Source of the DNA: Promicromonospora sp. Populi
GTDB taxonomy: Bacteria > Actinomycetota > Actinomycetes > Actinomycetales > Cellulomonadaceae
Assembly (NCBI RefSeq): GCF_041081105.1
Contig: NZ_CP163528.1
Coordinates: forward strand, 186,001 to 250,000
Length of the DNA stretch: 64,000 bases
Direction: 5' to 3'
Below the pieces are notes generated by a model. The model saw only the letters and a program-made list of their open reading frames with translations. It searched no databases and had not been told where the DNA came from. Positions 55,402-64,000 of the stretch are shown in pieces. Every line of letters begins with the position of its first letter. Positions within the stretch are counted from its first letter, which is position 1. The translations under genes and the position numbers were made by a program.

Positions 55402-55671
55402 ATGCCGCTCGACACTGCCACGAAGCAGCAGATCATTTCCGAGTACGGAACCAAGCCGGGCGACTCGGGCTCGCCGGAGGTGCAGATCGCGCTCCTCACG
55501 CAGCGCATCAAGGACCTCACCGAGCACCTCAAGGAGCACAAGCACGACCACCACAGCCGTCGTGGCCTGCTGCTCCTCGTGGGCCAGCGCCGTCGTCTCC
55601 AGGGTTACCTCAAGGGGATCGACATCGAGCGCTACCGCGCCCTGGTCGACAAGCTCGGCCTGCGCCGCTGA
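55402..55671 (+). CDS. rpsO: 30S ribosomal protein S15
   Basis: An 89-residue S15 of exact family length: [40 protein letters not shown] and [31 protein letters not shown] precedes the ATG. It is followed by a strong hairpin and then pnp, the conserved rpsO-pnp pair. Confidence 0.97.
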   Translation: MPLDTATKQQIISEYGTKPGDSGSPEVQIALLTQRIKDLTEHLKEHKHDHHSRRGLLLLVGQRRRLQGYLKGIDIERYRALVDKLGLRR

Positions 55672-55682
55672 CCGTGACGCCT

Positions 55683-55717
55683 ACCAGCCCGGCCCCCGAT
55701 GCGGGGGCCGGGCTGGT
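55683..55717 (+). terminator. Terminator hairpin between rpsO and pnp
   Basis: A perfect 15-bp stem (55683-55697 with 55703-55717) and loop GATGC lies 11 bp after the rpsO stop. In E. coli the rpsO-pnp intergenic hairpin is processed and controls pnp autoregulation; similar use here is inference. Confidence 0.7.
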
Positions 55718-55897
55718 CTGGTGAGATGCTGTAGCAGTACGAAAGCATGACCACGCCACCCGTGACCTCGTCCGGTCCTCGGTAGTGGCTCCCTGAACTC
55801 CTTCGCTCCGGCGAACGGCGGTTCGGTGGGCCTCGATCGATGACCGCCAGGCATGGGGGCGTTCCAAGAGAACACACCCAACAGAAGGAGGGCACCC

Positions 55898-58144
55898 GTG
55901 GAGGGTCCCGAGATCCAGTTCGCCGAGGCCGTTATCGACAACGGTCGCTTCGGCACCCGTACCGTCCGGTTCGAGACCGGACGCCTCGCCAAGCAGGCCG
56001 CCGGCGCAGTCGCCGCCTACCTCGACGGCGAGACCATGCTGCTGTCGACCACCGCGGCCGGCAAGCACCCCAAGGACCAGTTCGACTTCTTCCCGCTGAC
56101 GGTGGACGTCGAGGAGCGGATGTACGCCGCGGGCCGTATCCCCGGCTCGTTCTTCCGCCGCGAGGGTCGCCCGTCGACCGACGCGATCCTGACCTGCCGC
56201 CTGACCGACCGCCCGCTGCGCCCCCTGTTCGTCAAGGGCCTGCGCAACGAGGTCCAGATCGTCATCACGGTCATGGCGCTGCACCCCGACGACGCATACG
56301 ACACGCTGGCGATCAACGCCGCGTCGGCGTCGACCCAGATCTCCGGCCTGCCGTTCGACGGCCCGGTCGGCGCGGTCCGCATCGCGCTGGTCGACGGCCA
56401 GTGGGTCGCGTTCCCCAAGTACTCCGACAAGGAGCGCGCGGTCTTCGACATGGTCGTGGCCGGCCGTGTTGTCGGTGACGACGTCGCGATCGCCATGATC
56501 GAGGCCGAGGCCACCGACAACGCCTGGACCCTCATCAAGAACGAGGGTGTCGCGGCTCCGAACGAGACGGTCGTCGCCGAGGGCATCGAGGCGGCCAAGC
56601 CGTTCATCAAGGCCCTGTGCGACGCGCAGGCGCAGCTCGCCGCGCAGTCCGCCAAGGAGACGCAGGAGTTCCCGCTCTTCCCGGACTACCAGGACGACGC
56701 CTTCGCCGCCGTCGAGGCGGCCGTGGCCGCGCCGACGCGCGACGCGCTCACCATCGCGGACAAGCAGCAGCGCGAGAACACGCTCGACGAGCTCAAGGCG
56801 AGCGTGCACGACCAGCTCGACGGCCAGTTCGAGGGTCGCGAGAAGGAGCTGTCGGCCGCGTTCCGCTCGCTGCAGAAGAAGCTCGTCCGCCAGCGTGTGC
56901 TGACCGACGGCGTCCGCATCGACGGCCGTGGGCTCGCGGACATCCGCACCCTCTCGGCCGAGGTCGAGGTGCTGCCTCGCGTGCACGGCTCGGCGATCTT
57001 CGAGCGCGGCGAGACCCAGATCCTGGGCGTCACCACGCTGAACATGCTCCGCATGGAGCAGCAGATCGACTCGCTCGGTCCGGAGACGCGCAAGCGCTAC
57101 ATGCACAACTACAACTTCCCGCCGTACTCGACCGGTGAGACGGGCCGCGTTGGCAGCCCGAAGCGCCGCGAGATCGGCCACGGCGCGCTCGCCGAGCGTG
57201 CCCTGGTGCCGGTCCTGCCGAGCCGCGAGGAGTTCCCGTACGCGATCCGCCAGGTGTCCGAGGCTCTCGGCTCCAACGGTTCGACGTCGATGGGCTCCGT
57301 CTGCGCCTCGACGCTGTCGCTGCTGAACGCCGGTGTGCCGCTGCGCGCGGCGGTCGCCGGTATCGCGATGGGCCTCGTGTCCGACACCGTGGACGGCGAG
57401 ACCCGCTACGCCGCGATGACGGACATCCTGGGCGCCGAGGACGCGTTCGGTGACATGGACTTCAAGGTCGCCGGTACCAAGGAGTTCGTCACGGCCATCC
57501 AGCTCGACACCAAGCTCGACGGCATCCCCGCCTCGGTGCTGGCTGCGGCGCTGGGCCAGGCCCGCGACGCCCGCCTGACCATCCTCGAGGTGCTCGACGA
57601 GGCGATCGACACGCCCGACGAGATGTCCCCGAACGCCCCGCGCGTCATCACGGTGAAGGTCCCCGTCGACAAGATCGGCGAGGTCATCGGGCCGAAGGGC
57701 AAGATGATCAACCAGATCCAGGAGGAGACGGGCGCGGACATCTCCATCGAGGACGACGGCACCGTCTACATCGGTGCCACCGACGGCCCTTCGGCCGAGG
57801 CCGCCCGCGCGGCGATCAACGCGATCGCCAACCCGCACATCCCCGAGGTGGGAGAGCGGTTCGTCGGAACCGTCGTCAAGACGACGTCGTTCGGCGCCTT
57901 CATCTCGCTGTCCCCGGGCAGGGACGGTCTGCTGCACATCAGCCAGATCCGCAAGCTCGTGGGTGGCAAGCGCGTCGAGAACGTCGACGACGTGCTCTCC
58001 ATCGGCCAGAAGGTCCAGGTCGAGATCGGCGAGATCGACCCGCGCGGCAAGCTCTCGCTGGTCGCCGTGACCGACGAGGACGCGTCTGCCCCGGCCGACG
58101 CCGCTGAGCCGGCCGCCGAGGCCACCGCGCCTGCGGACGCCTGA
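55898..58144 (+). CDS. pnp: Polyribonucleotide nucleotidyltransferase
   Basis: A 748-residue exoribonuclease. Two RNase PH domains are separated by a helical linker (residues about 240-320, [20 protein letters not shown]); the second has [17 protein letters not shown] domain ([20 protein letters not shown]) and S1 domain ([19 protein letters not shown]) follow, and the tail is Ala/Pro/Glu-rich. GTG 55898 has AAGGAGGG upstream. The M16 peptidase gene starts 2 bp after the stop. Confidence 0.96.
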   Translation: MEGPEIQFAEAVIDNGRFGTRTVRFETGRLAKQAAGAVAAYLDGETMLLSTTAAGKHPKDQFDFFPLTVDVEERMYAAGRIPGSFFRREGRPSTDAILTCRLTDRPLRPLFVKGLRNEVQIVITVMALHPDDAYDTLAINAASASTQISGLPFDGPVGAVRIALVDGQWVAFPKYSDKERAVFDMVVAGRVVGDDVAIAMIEAEATDNAWTLIKNEGVAAPNETVVAEGIEAAKPFIKALCDAQAQLAAQSAKETQEFPLFPDYQDDAFAAVEAAVAAPTRDALTIADKQQRENTLDELKASVHDQLDGQFEGREKELSAAFRSLQKKLVRQRVLTDGVRIDGRGLADIRTLSAEVEVLPRVHGSAIFERGETQILGVTTLNMLRMEQQIDSLGPETRKRYMHNYNFPPYSTGETGRVGSPKRREIGHGALAERALVPVLPSREEFPYAIRQVSEALGSNGSTSMGSVCASTLSLLNAGVPLRAAVAGIAMGLVSDTVDGETRYAAMTDILGAEDAFGDMDFKVAGTKEFVTAIQLDTKLDGIPASVLAAALGQARDARLTILEVLDEAIDTPDEMSPNAPRVITVKVPVDKIGEVIGPKGKMINQIQEETGADISIEDDGTVYIGATDGPSAEAARAAINAIANPHIPEVGERFVGTVVKTTSFGAFISLSPGRDGLLHISQIRKLVGGKRVENVDDVLSIGQKVQVEIGEIDPRGKLSLVAVTDEDASAPADAAEPAAEATAPADA

Positions 58145-58145
58145 C

Positions 58146-59447
58146 ATGACGTGGCACCTGCCGCTCGTCCCGACGGGCGAGCCCGGTGCCGAGCTGACCG
58201 CCGGGCAGGACGGTGCGACGATTCGTCGCTCCGTCCTGCCCGGCGGTGTCCGTGTACTCACCGAGCACATGCCGGGCCAGCGCTCGGCGACGGTGGGCGC
58301 GTGGATCGGCGTCGGCTCGCGGGACGAGACCGACGGCCACTTCGGCTCGACGCACTTCCTGGAGCACCTGCTCTTCAAGGGGACCGCCCGGCGGTCCGCG
58401 ATGGACATCGCCGAGGCGTTCGACGCCGTCGGCGGTGAGGCGAACGCCGCCACAGGCAAGGAACACACCTGCTACTACGCGCGGGTGCTGGACTCCGACC
58501 TGCCGATGGCGGTCGACGTCATCTCCGACATGGTCACCTCCGCGCGCCTGGACGCCGACGAGCTCGAGACCGAGCGCGGCGTCATCCTCGAAGAGCTCGC
58601 GATGAACGACGACGACCCGACCGACGTCGTGCACGAGCAGTTCTCCGCCATGGTCCTGGGCGACCACGCGCTGGGCCGCCCCATCGGCGGCACCCCCGAG
58701 ACCATCACCGCCGTCCCGCGGGACGCCGTCTGGGACCACTACCGCTGGAACTACCGGCCGGAGACCCTCGTGGTCACGGCCGCGGGCGGGATCGACCACG
58801 GCAAGCTCGTGCAGCAGGTGACCCAGGCGCTGTCCGACGGCGGCTGGGACCTCGACGCCGCGATCGCACCGCGCGAGCGCCGGGCCACCACCGAGGACCA
58901 CGCGGGTGTGCCCGAGGTGGGCACCGAGCGGACCGTCAACCGGCAGGTCGAGCAGGCCAACATCATCGTGGGCTCCACCGGGATCTCGGCGACGGACGAC
59001 CGGCGCTTCGCGCTGTCCGTGCTGAACGCCGTGCTGGGTGGTGGCATGTCGTCCCGCCTGTTCCAGGAGATCCGCGAGAAGCGGGGCCTGGCGTACTCCA
59101 CGTACTCGTTCGCGTCCGCCCACGGCGGGCTCGGCACGTTCGGCCTGTACGCGGGCTGCGCGGCGGCCAAGGCGGACCAGGTCACGGCGCTGCTCGTCGA
59201 GGAGCTGGAGAAGCTCGCGAACGACGGGATCACCGAGGCCGAGCTCAAGCGGTCCATCGGACAGCTCTCCGGCGGTACCGTGCTCGGGCTGGAGGACTCC
59301 GGATCGCGGATGAGCCGGCTCGGCAAGGCCGAGCTCGTGTACGGCGACCTGCTGTCCCTGGCCGAGTCGCTCGAGCGCATCCAGGCGGTCACGTCGGCAG
59401 AGGTCCAGACCCTGGCCCAGGACCTGGCCGGCCGCCCCGCTCGGTGA
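58146..59447 (+). CDS. M16 family zinc metallopeptidase
   Basis: A 433-residue peptidase of the processing-peptidase/pitrilysin type. HFLEHLLFKGT has zinc His70, Glu73 and His74, and a downstream Glu near ETERGVILEEL completes the site. The C-terminal half holds the second inactive-like M16 domain. ATG 58146 is 2 bp past pnp, so pnp and this gene are likely coupled. This order before dapB is conserved in actinobacteria. Substrate unknown. Confidence 0.93.
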   Translation: MTWHLPLVPTGEPGAELTAGQDGATIRRSVLPGGVRVLTEHMPGQRSATVGAWIGVGSRDETDGHFGSTHFLEHLLFKGTARRSAMDIAEAFDAVGGEANAATGKEHTCYYARVLDSDLPMAVDVISDMVTSARLDADELETERGVILEELAMNDDDPTDVVHEQFSAMVLGDHALGRPIGGTPETITAVPRDAVWDHYRWNYRPETLVVTAAGGIDHGKLVQQVTQALSDGGWDLDAAIAPRERRATTEDHAGVPEVGTERTVNRQVEQANIIVGSTGISATDDRRFALSVLNAVLGGGMSSRLFQEIREKRGLAYSTYSFASAHGGLGTFGLYAGCAAAKADQVTALLVEELEKLANDGITEAELKRSIGQLSGGTVLGLEDSGSRMSRLGKAELVYGDLLSLAESLERIQAVTSAEVQTLAQDLAGRPAR

Positions 59448-59470
59448 TCCGCGTAGGCCCGTTCGAGAAC

Positions 59471-59476
59471 TAGGGT
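59471..59476 (+). promoter_or_regulatory. Candidate -10 box of a leaderless dapB
   Basis: TAGGGT ends 8 bp before the GTG at 59485, a spacing that would start transcription at or near the initiation codon. No SD sequence lies upstream of dapB and the -35 is weak. Confidence 0.4.
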
Positions 59477-59484
59477 GATTGATC

Positions 59485-60258
59485 GTGAGTGACATCAAGG
59501 TGGCCGTGCTCGGCGCGGCCGGGCGCATGGGCAGGCAGACGTGCGCGGCGGTCGAGGCCGCTGACGGCCTGCAGCTGGTCGCCCGGCTGGACGCCGGCGA
59601 CAAGGTCTCGGCCGAGACCCTCGCGGGGGCCGACGTCGCCGTCGACTTCACCGTCCCGGCCGTCACCGAGGCCAACATCCATGCGGTGCTGGACGCGGGG
59701 GTGCACGCGGTAGTGGGCACCACCGGCTGGGACGACGACGCCCGTGCCCGCGTCACCGCGCACCTCGCGGAGCTGTCCCCCCGAGGCTCCGGCGGCAAGG
59801 AGTCGCTGGGTGTGCTCATCGCCCCGAACTTCGGGCTGTCGGCGGTGCTGGCCATGACGTTCGCCGCGAAGGCCGCGCGCTACTTCGAGTCCGCCGAGGT
59901 CATCGAGCTGCACCACCCGAACAAGGTGGACGCGCCGTCCGGCACAGCGCAGCACACCGCCGCGGCGATCGCCGCGGCTCGCGCCGAGGCCGGGCTCGGC
60001 CGGTCGCCCGACGCCACCGAGGCGGGCTGGGAGGCGCGGGGCGCCGACGTCGACGGCGTGCGGGTGCACGCCGTGCGGCTGCGCGGGCTCGTGGCGCACG
60101 AGGAGATCCTCTTCGGCAACGAGGGCGAGCAGCTGATCATCCGGCAGGACTCGTTCGACCGGGCCTCGTTCATGCCCGGTGTGCTGCTCGCGATCCGCTC
60201 CGTCGTGTCGCGGCCCGGGCTGACCGTCGGGCTCGAGCACGTGCTGGACCTGTCGTGA
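59485..60258 (+). CDS. dapB: 4-hydroxy-tetrahydrodipicolinate reductase
   Basis: A 257-residue reductase of lysine/meso-DAP biosynthesis. VAVLGAAGRMGRQ binds NAD(P)H; HHPNKVDAPSGTA contains the catalytic His and Lys. GTG 59485 was chosen over TTG 59479, as the sequence VSDIKVAVLGAAG begins cleanly and a -10 box precedes it. It overlaps the next gene by 4 bp. Confidence 0.96.
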   Translation: MSDIKVAVLGAAGRMGRQTCAAVEAADGLQLVARLDAGDKVSAETLAGADVAVDFTVPAVTEANIHAVLDAGVHAVVGTTGWDDDARARVTAHLAELSPRGSGGKESLGVLIAPNFGLSAVLAMTFAAKAARYFESAEVIELHHPNKVDAPSGTAQHTAAAIAAARAEAGLGRSPDATEAGWEARGADVDGVRVHAVRLRGLVAHEEILFGNEGEQLIIRQDSFDRASFMPGVLLAIRSVVSRPGLTVGLEHVLDLS

Positions 60259-60764
60259 GCGAGCCGGGGCCCGACCGCCCGGCCACGCCGTCGCCGTCGT
60301 CGACCTGGAAGCCGGCCAAGGGGCTGACGGGCGCCATCGCCGTGACGATGCTGCTCGCGCTGTACGTGTGGCAGATCGCGGGGCGCGGAATCTCGATGAT
60401 CGGTACGGGCGAGCCGGTGCTGATCGCCATCGGCGCGGGCGTGCTCGTCATCCCGCTGCTGGTCATCGGCCTGATCGCGCGCGAGTACTGGCTGGCGGCG
60501 ACGGTCCAGTCCATGGCGGACACGCTGTTCGCCGAGGGGAACCTTCCCGTGGACGACCTGCCGCGCTCGCCCGGCGGGCGCATCGACCGGGCGGCCGCTG
60601 ACGAGGCGTTCGAGCCGTACCGGGTGGCCGTCGAGGCGGCCCCTGAGGACTGGCGCGCCTGGTACCACCTGGCGTTCGGCTACGACGCCTCGGGCGACCG
60701 CCGTCGCGCCCGCGAGTCCCTCCGCAAGGCCGCAACCCTCTACCGAACCAGCCCCCGCCCGTAG
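60255..60764 (+). CDS. Membrane protein with tetratricopeptide-like tail
   Basis: A 169-residue protein. Hydrophobic segments at about residues 24-42 and 56-74 are two TM helices; the C-terminal 60 residues (AVEAAPEDWRAWYHLAFGYDASGD) resemble one tetratricopeptide repeat. Function unknown. GTG overlaps the dapB stop (GTGA), so it is translationally coupled to dapB. A palindromic element begins 17 bp after its stop. Confidence 0.75.
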   Translation: MSEPGPDRPATPSPSSTWKPAKGLTGAIAVTMLLALYVWQIAGRGISMIGTGEPVLIAIGAGVLVIPLLVIGLIAREYWLAATVQSMADTLFAEGNLPVDDLPRSPGGRIDRAAADEAFEPYRVAVEAAPEDWRAWYHLAFGYDASGDRRRARESLRKAATLYRTSPRP

Positions 60765-60780
60765 CCGGGCCCCGAACACA

Positions 60781-60844
60781 CCTTTGAGTCCTAGGTTTCT
60801 CCGCTTTGAGGCGCCTCAAAGCGGAGAAACCTAGGACTCAAAGG
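60781..60844. repeat. 64-nt perfect palindrome (GAGTCCTArGTTTC family, copy 2)
   Basis: The 64 bases are exactly self-complementary with no loop, centred at 60812/60813. The left arm begins CCTTTGAGTCCTAGGTTTCT. It is the same family as the element at 38712 (27 of 29 arm bases identical) and both differences are compensated. It lies between convergent genes. Confidence 0.85.
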
Positions 60845-60868
60845 GGAGTTGTGGCCGGGTCGGCCCGG

Positions 60869-61336
60869 TCAGTCGGTGAGGCTGGTCCAGCAGTAGAGGC
60901 CGTGGCCCGAATCCGCCGCGCGGACGGCTAGCGCGGCGAGCGGTAGCAGCGCGGCCGCGAGATTGCCCGGAGGGATGGCAGGCGCCCCGACGGAGGACCA
61001 CGCGCGGGCTGCCTCGGCCAGGCGGGTGGGGCCGGCCGAGGCGAGATCGTCGGCGAGCGTCTGGGAGACCGTCACGATCCACGGACCCTCGTCGCCGCCG
61101 CTGGAGACGAGCGTCCCGTGCCGGGGGTGCGCGGTGACCTCACCGTAGGGCCTCCCGGACAGCACGCCCGCGAGCCCGCCGAGCATCACGAACGGGTCGA
61201 CGGACGGCACCGCCACGGCGTCGAACCGCGGCAGGTCGGTGCCCTGGTCGGGCTCGGACGGCCCGCCGGGCGTGTGGAGCGCCGTCGCAGCCACCTCATC
61301 GGTAGGTGCGGCGAAGTACTCCGTGCGTATCCCCAT
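60869..61336 (-). CDS. Hypothetical protein
   Basis: A 155-residue protein of unknown function, without signal peptide or transmembrane helices. It begins MGIRTEYFAAPTDEVAATAL, followed by FDAVAVPSVDPFVMLGGLAG, and ends with LYCWTSLTD. It may belong to a small actinobacterial family, unidentified. It converges with the tetratricopeptide-like gene across the palindrome. Confidence 0.65.
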   Translation of the reverse strand: MGIRTEYFAAPTDEVAATALHTPGGPSEPDQGTDLPRFDAVAVPSVDPFVMLGGLAGVLSGRPYGEVTAHPRHGTLVSSGGDEGPWIVTVSQTLADDLASAGPTRLAEAARAWSSVGAPAIPPGNLAAALLPLAALAVRAADSGHGLYCWTSLTD

Positions 61337-61441
61337 GACGCCGATGGTCGCAAGGCCGTGTCACGGGACTGTCACGTGGGCGTGAAACCTGGAGTTTGCC
61401 TCGTGGTCCCGCCATTTCGGCGCCGCGGGCCCCGATCGGTG

Positions 61442-61945
61442 TCAGATCCCGGCGGACCAGCGGTGCTCGATGACCTCGCGGACGCCCGTCGCGAGCGTGC
61501 GGCTGCGGCCGTCCTCGCCGAGCCCGCTGGCCTCCAGGAACGCGGCGCGCGCGGCGTCGTCGGCCAGGGCCCAGGTCGTGACGGTGTCGGAGCCGTCCGA
61601 GCGGAGGCGGTCGACGGCGGCGGCCAGCAGACGCGACCCGTGCCCCGCGCGCTGCGACTCGGGCAGGACCTCCAGCGACAGCACCTGACCGGGGGAGACG
61701 GCGGCGAACCCGACGACGTCGGGCCCGTCGAGCGCGACCAGCACCGCAAAACCGGGACCGGGCGGCGACGTGATCGCGGACGACCAGCGTTCCTGCATGG
61801 CCGGGACGTCGAGCGCGTCGATGACACCCTCGCCGAGGACCCCGGTGGAGCGCCAGGAGGCGACCTGCACGGCGGTCACGGCGGACTCGTCACCGACGAC
61901 GGCGGGACGGACGGACACGTCGGCAGTCTCACTGAACAGGGCCAC
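61442..61945 (-). CDS. GNAT family N-acetyltransferase
   Basis: A 167-residue acetyltransferase. The pattern VRPAVVGDESAVTAVQVASW, GFAVLVALDGPDVVGFAAVS, LSLEVLPESQRAGHGSRLLA (acetyl-CoA loop) and AFLEASGLGEDG is GNAT-typical. Acceptor substrate unknown. It ends 105 bp from the hypothetical gene; 61337-61441 shows nothing specific. Confidence 0.85.
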   Translation of the reverse strand: MALFSETADVSVRPAVVGDESAVTAVQVASWRSTGVLGEGVIDALDVPAMQERWSSAITSPPGPGFAVLVALDGPDVVGFAAVSPGQVLSLEVLPESQRAGHGSRLLAAAVDRLRSDGSDTVTTWALADDAARAAFLEASGLGEDGRSRTLATGVREVIEHRWSAGI

Positions 61946-61965
61946 CCGGCCACCCTAGCTGCCCG

Positions 61966-63437
61966 CTACAGCGCCACGTACACCGTCTCCTGGTACTCCT
62001 CGATGCCCGCCTCGCCGCCCTCGCGGCCCAGGCCGGAGGACTTCACGCCGCCGAACGGCGCGCTCGCGTCGGACACCAGGCCGCGGTTGATGCCGATCAT
62101 CCCGGCCTCGATGTCGTCCATCGCGCGCTGCGCCCGGGCCAGCGACGTCGTGTACGCGTAGGCGGCCAGGCCGAACGGGGTGCCGTTGGCCAGCTCGTAC
62201 GCCTCGTCGTCGGACCCGAAGGCCACGATCGGGGCGACCGGACCGAAGATCTCCTCGGTGACGATCCGCGCGTCCCCGCTGATGCCGGTGAGCACCGTGG
62301 GCCGGAAGAAGTGGCCCGGGCCGTCGAGCCGGGAGCCGCCGGTGAGGACCTGGGCGCCGTCCGCGACGGCGTCGTCCACCAGGGCGGAGACCTTCTGCAC
62401 GGCGGCCTCGTTGATGAGCGGGCCCACGTCGGCGCCCGGCCGGGTGCCGGGTGCGGTCACCTTCGCGCCGACGGCTGTGGCGAGCTTCTCGGCGAAGGTG
62501 CGCGCCACGGCGTCGTGCACCAGGAACCGGTTGGCCGCCACGCAGGACTGGCCGGAGTTGCGCAGCTTCGCGACCAGCGCGCCCTGGACTGCCGCGTCGA
62601 GGTCGGCGTCCTCGAACACGATGAACGGTGCGTTGCCGCCCAGCTCCATCGAGCTGCGCAGCACGTTCTTGGCGGCGTGGGCCAGCAGCACCTGGCCCAC
62701 GCGGGTGGAGCCGGTGAACGAGACCTTGCGCAGGCGGGGATCCTCGAACAGCGGCTCGGTGACGGGGCCTGCGTGCGTGGTGGGGAGCACGTTGACGATG
62801 CCCGTCGGCAGCCCGCGCCGCTCGGCCTCGGAGCGGATGATCTCGGCGAGCAGGAGCGTGGTCAGCGGGGTCAGCTCGGACGGCTTGACCACCACCGTGC
62901 ACCCGGCGGCCAGCGCCGGGGCGATCTTGCGGGTCGCCATGGCGATGGGAAAGTTCCAGGGCGTGATGAGCAGGGCCGGCCCTACGGCCGGCGACTGACG
63001 TACTGCTTGTTGCCGCCCGACGGCGCCGTGCGCACCAGTCCGTCGGCGCGCACCGCCTGCTCGGCGAACCAGCGCAGGAACTCGGCGCCGTAGACGACCT
63101 CGGCCCGCGCCTCGGCCAGGGGCTTGCCGGCCTCGGCCGTGATGAGTGCGGCGATGTCGTCGGCGCGGGCGACGAGGCGGTCGAAGACGCCACGCAGCAG
63201 CTCGGAGCGTTCCCGCGGCGCCACGGCGCGCCAGGCGGGAGCTGCCGCGTGCGCGGCGTCGAGGGCGCGCACGGCGTCGGCGGGTGTGGCGTCGGAGACG
63301 TCGAAGATGGGCTCGGCGGTCGCCGGGTCGGTGACCTCGAACGTGGCGCCGTCCGCGGCAGGGCCCCAGTGCCCGGCGACCAGGAGGCCGGTGGGCAGGT
63401 GTGCCACGAGTGCTGGGGAGAGCGTCGTCGCCGTCAT
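61966..63437 (-). pseudogene. Aldehyde dehydrogenase (succinate-semialdehyde type), frameshifted
   Basis: The gene spans two frames. The N-terminal part (start ATG 63437) runs MTATTLSPALVAHLPTGLLV to GGNKQYVSRRP and then a stop at 62982. The C-terminal part, in the next frame, has VGPALLITPWNFPIAMATRK, the NAD-binding site, the active-site segment with Glu (MELGGNAP) and Cys (SGQSCVAANRF), and ends DSETVYVAL-like QETVYVAL. One G appears missing near 62985, in a GCCGGCC-ctac-GGCCGGC hairpin (62975-62992). It may be a real loss or a sequencing error; with one extra base it would be intact. Confidence 0.82.
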
Positions 63438-63527
63438 AATCCGAGTATCCACAGCCGCGCAAGCCGCTCGGGGGTCTCTCGGGAACCGCGTATCGTCTGG
63501 CCCACGCCCGCGAAACGGAGGATCACC

Positions 63528-63992
63528 ATGACCGTGACTGCCGACCTGTACGACGAGCACGGCGAGGCACTGGCCTCGCTCCCGGTCCAGCTGCGCGACT
63601 TCGGTGGGGTGCGCGCCTTCTCGGGGCCCGTGCGTACCGTGCGCTGCCACGAGGACAACGCCCTGATCAAGGCGCTGACGCAGACGCCGGGCGAGGGTGC
63701 GGTACTCGTGGTGGACGGCGGTGGCTCGCTGCGTACCGCCCTGATGGGCGACCTCATCGCCGCCGCCGCCGTCGAGAACGGCTGGGCCGGCGCGATCATC
63801 TACGGGGCGATCCGCGACTCGGTGGCGATCGGCGGGCTGCAGCTCGGCGTGAAGGCGCTGGGCACCAACCCGCGCAAGTCGGCGAAGGCGGGCACGGGCG
63901 TGGTGGACGAGCCGGTCGAGATCGGCGGCGTTGTGTTCCGCCCCGGAGCCACGGTGTACGCCGACGAGGACGGTGTGCTGGTCGAGCGATGA
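63528..63992 (+). CDS. rraA: RraA family protein (ribonuclease activity regulator / HMG-CHA aldolase type)
   Basis: A 154-residue RraA-fold protein. VLVVDGGGSLRTALMGDLIA and GWAGAIIYGAIRDSVAIG are family motifs; the end is DEPVEIGGVVFRPGATVYAD. RraA can inhibit RNase E or act as an oxaloacetate/HMG aldolase; which applies is unclear. GGAGGA precedes the ATG at 63528. Length is normal. Confidence 0.92.
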   Translation: MTVTADLYDEHGEALASLPVQLRDFGGVRAFSGPVRTVRCHEDNALIKALTQTPGEGAVLVVDGGGSLRTALMGDLIAAAAVENGWAGAIIYGAIRDSVAIGGLQLGVKALGTNPRKSAKAGTGVVDEPVEIGGVVFRPGATVYADEDGVLVER

Positions 63993-64000
63993 CCCGCTCG
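63989..64000 (+). CDS. Possible start of the next gene (partial)
   Basis: An ATG overlaps the rraA stop (ATGA), giving MTRS to the window end. The overlap style is frequent in this genome, but four codons cannot be verified. Confidence 0.2.

Overview
The window is about 70% G+C and carries the conserved housekeeping gene order of a Gram-positive actinobacterium: trmD-rplS-lepB-rnhB-(DUF2469)-yraN-comM-dprA, xerC-(M23 peptidase)-rpsB-tsf-pyrH-frr-cdsA-rlmN, dxr...rseP-ispG, proS, rimP-nusA-ylxR-infB-rbfA-truB-ribF and rpsO-pnp-(M16 peptidase)-dapB. GTG starts, GTGA/TGATG start-stop overlaps, TAnnnT -10 boxes, a few apparently leaderless genes and actinobacterial families (DUF2469, DUF4081-GNAT, DUF4439 lipoprotein) fit Micrococcales, perhaps the Cellulomonas/Promicromonospora/Cellulosimicrobium area. 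The genus is inference. No tRNA, rRNA, CRISPR array, insertion sequence or prophage was seen.

Layout. 1-9.0 kb: tRNA modification, ribosomal protein L19, signal peptidase, RNase HII, DNA processing (YraN, ComM, DprA), a quinone oxidoreductase, XerC and a secreted M23 peptidase. 9.1-15.5 kb: translation and lipid genes rpsB-tsf-pyrH-frr-cdsA-rlmN and a DivIVA-like gene. 15.6-28.0 kb: an accessory block with a methyltransferase, a two-TM PLD-like protein, a divergent MerR/MFS pair, a secreted SH3-like protein opposite a small Ca-binding-repeat protein, a DUF418 protein, and a divergent pair in which a TIR-TM-beta-propeller protein faces a membrane TrkA-like protein with RyR-type repeats. 28.0-43 kb: isoprenoid genes dxr and ispG with site-2 protease rseP; thiD under a TPP riboswitch; a truncated aldo/keto reductase; an aminotransferase; a large CorA-shaped membrane protein; a DUF4081 acetyltransferase; a Fpg/Nei glycosylase; proS; and a lipoprotein. 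43-51 kb: the nusA-infB operon through ribF. 51-55.3 kb: an ABC ATPase plus membrane partner and a bacterial animal-type haem peroxidase. 55.4-64 kb: rpsO, pnp, M16 peptidase, dapB, a frameshifted aldehyde dehydrogenase and an RraA-family gene.

Two things stand out. (1) The divergent TIR/RyR pair at 23.1-28.0 kb looks like a two-gene nucleotide-signalling or immunity module: a putative NAD-consuming TIR domain, with its glutamate retained, opposite a putative channel-like sensor. (2) At least three families of very long intergenic palindromes, each seen twice, lie just after gene ends. The arms resemble each other within a family, and the two copies at 38.7 and 60.8 kb differ by compensated base pairs. 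Most sit between convergent genes, but one sits inside the infB-rbfA operon.
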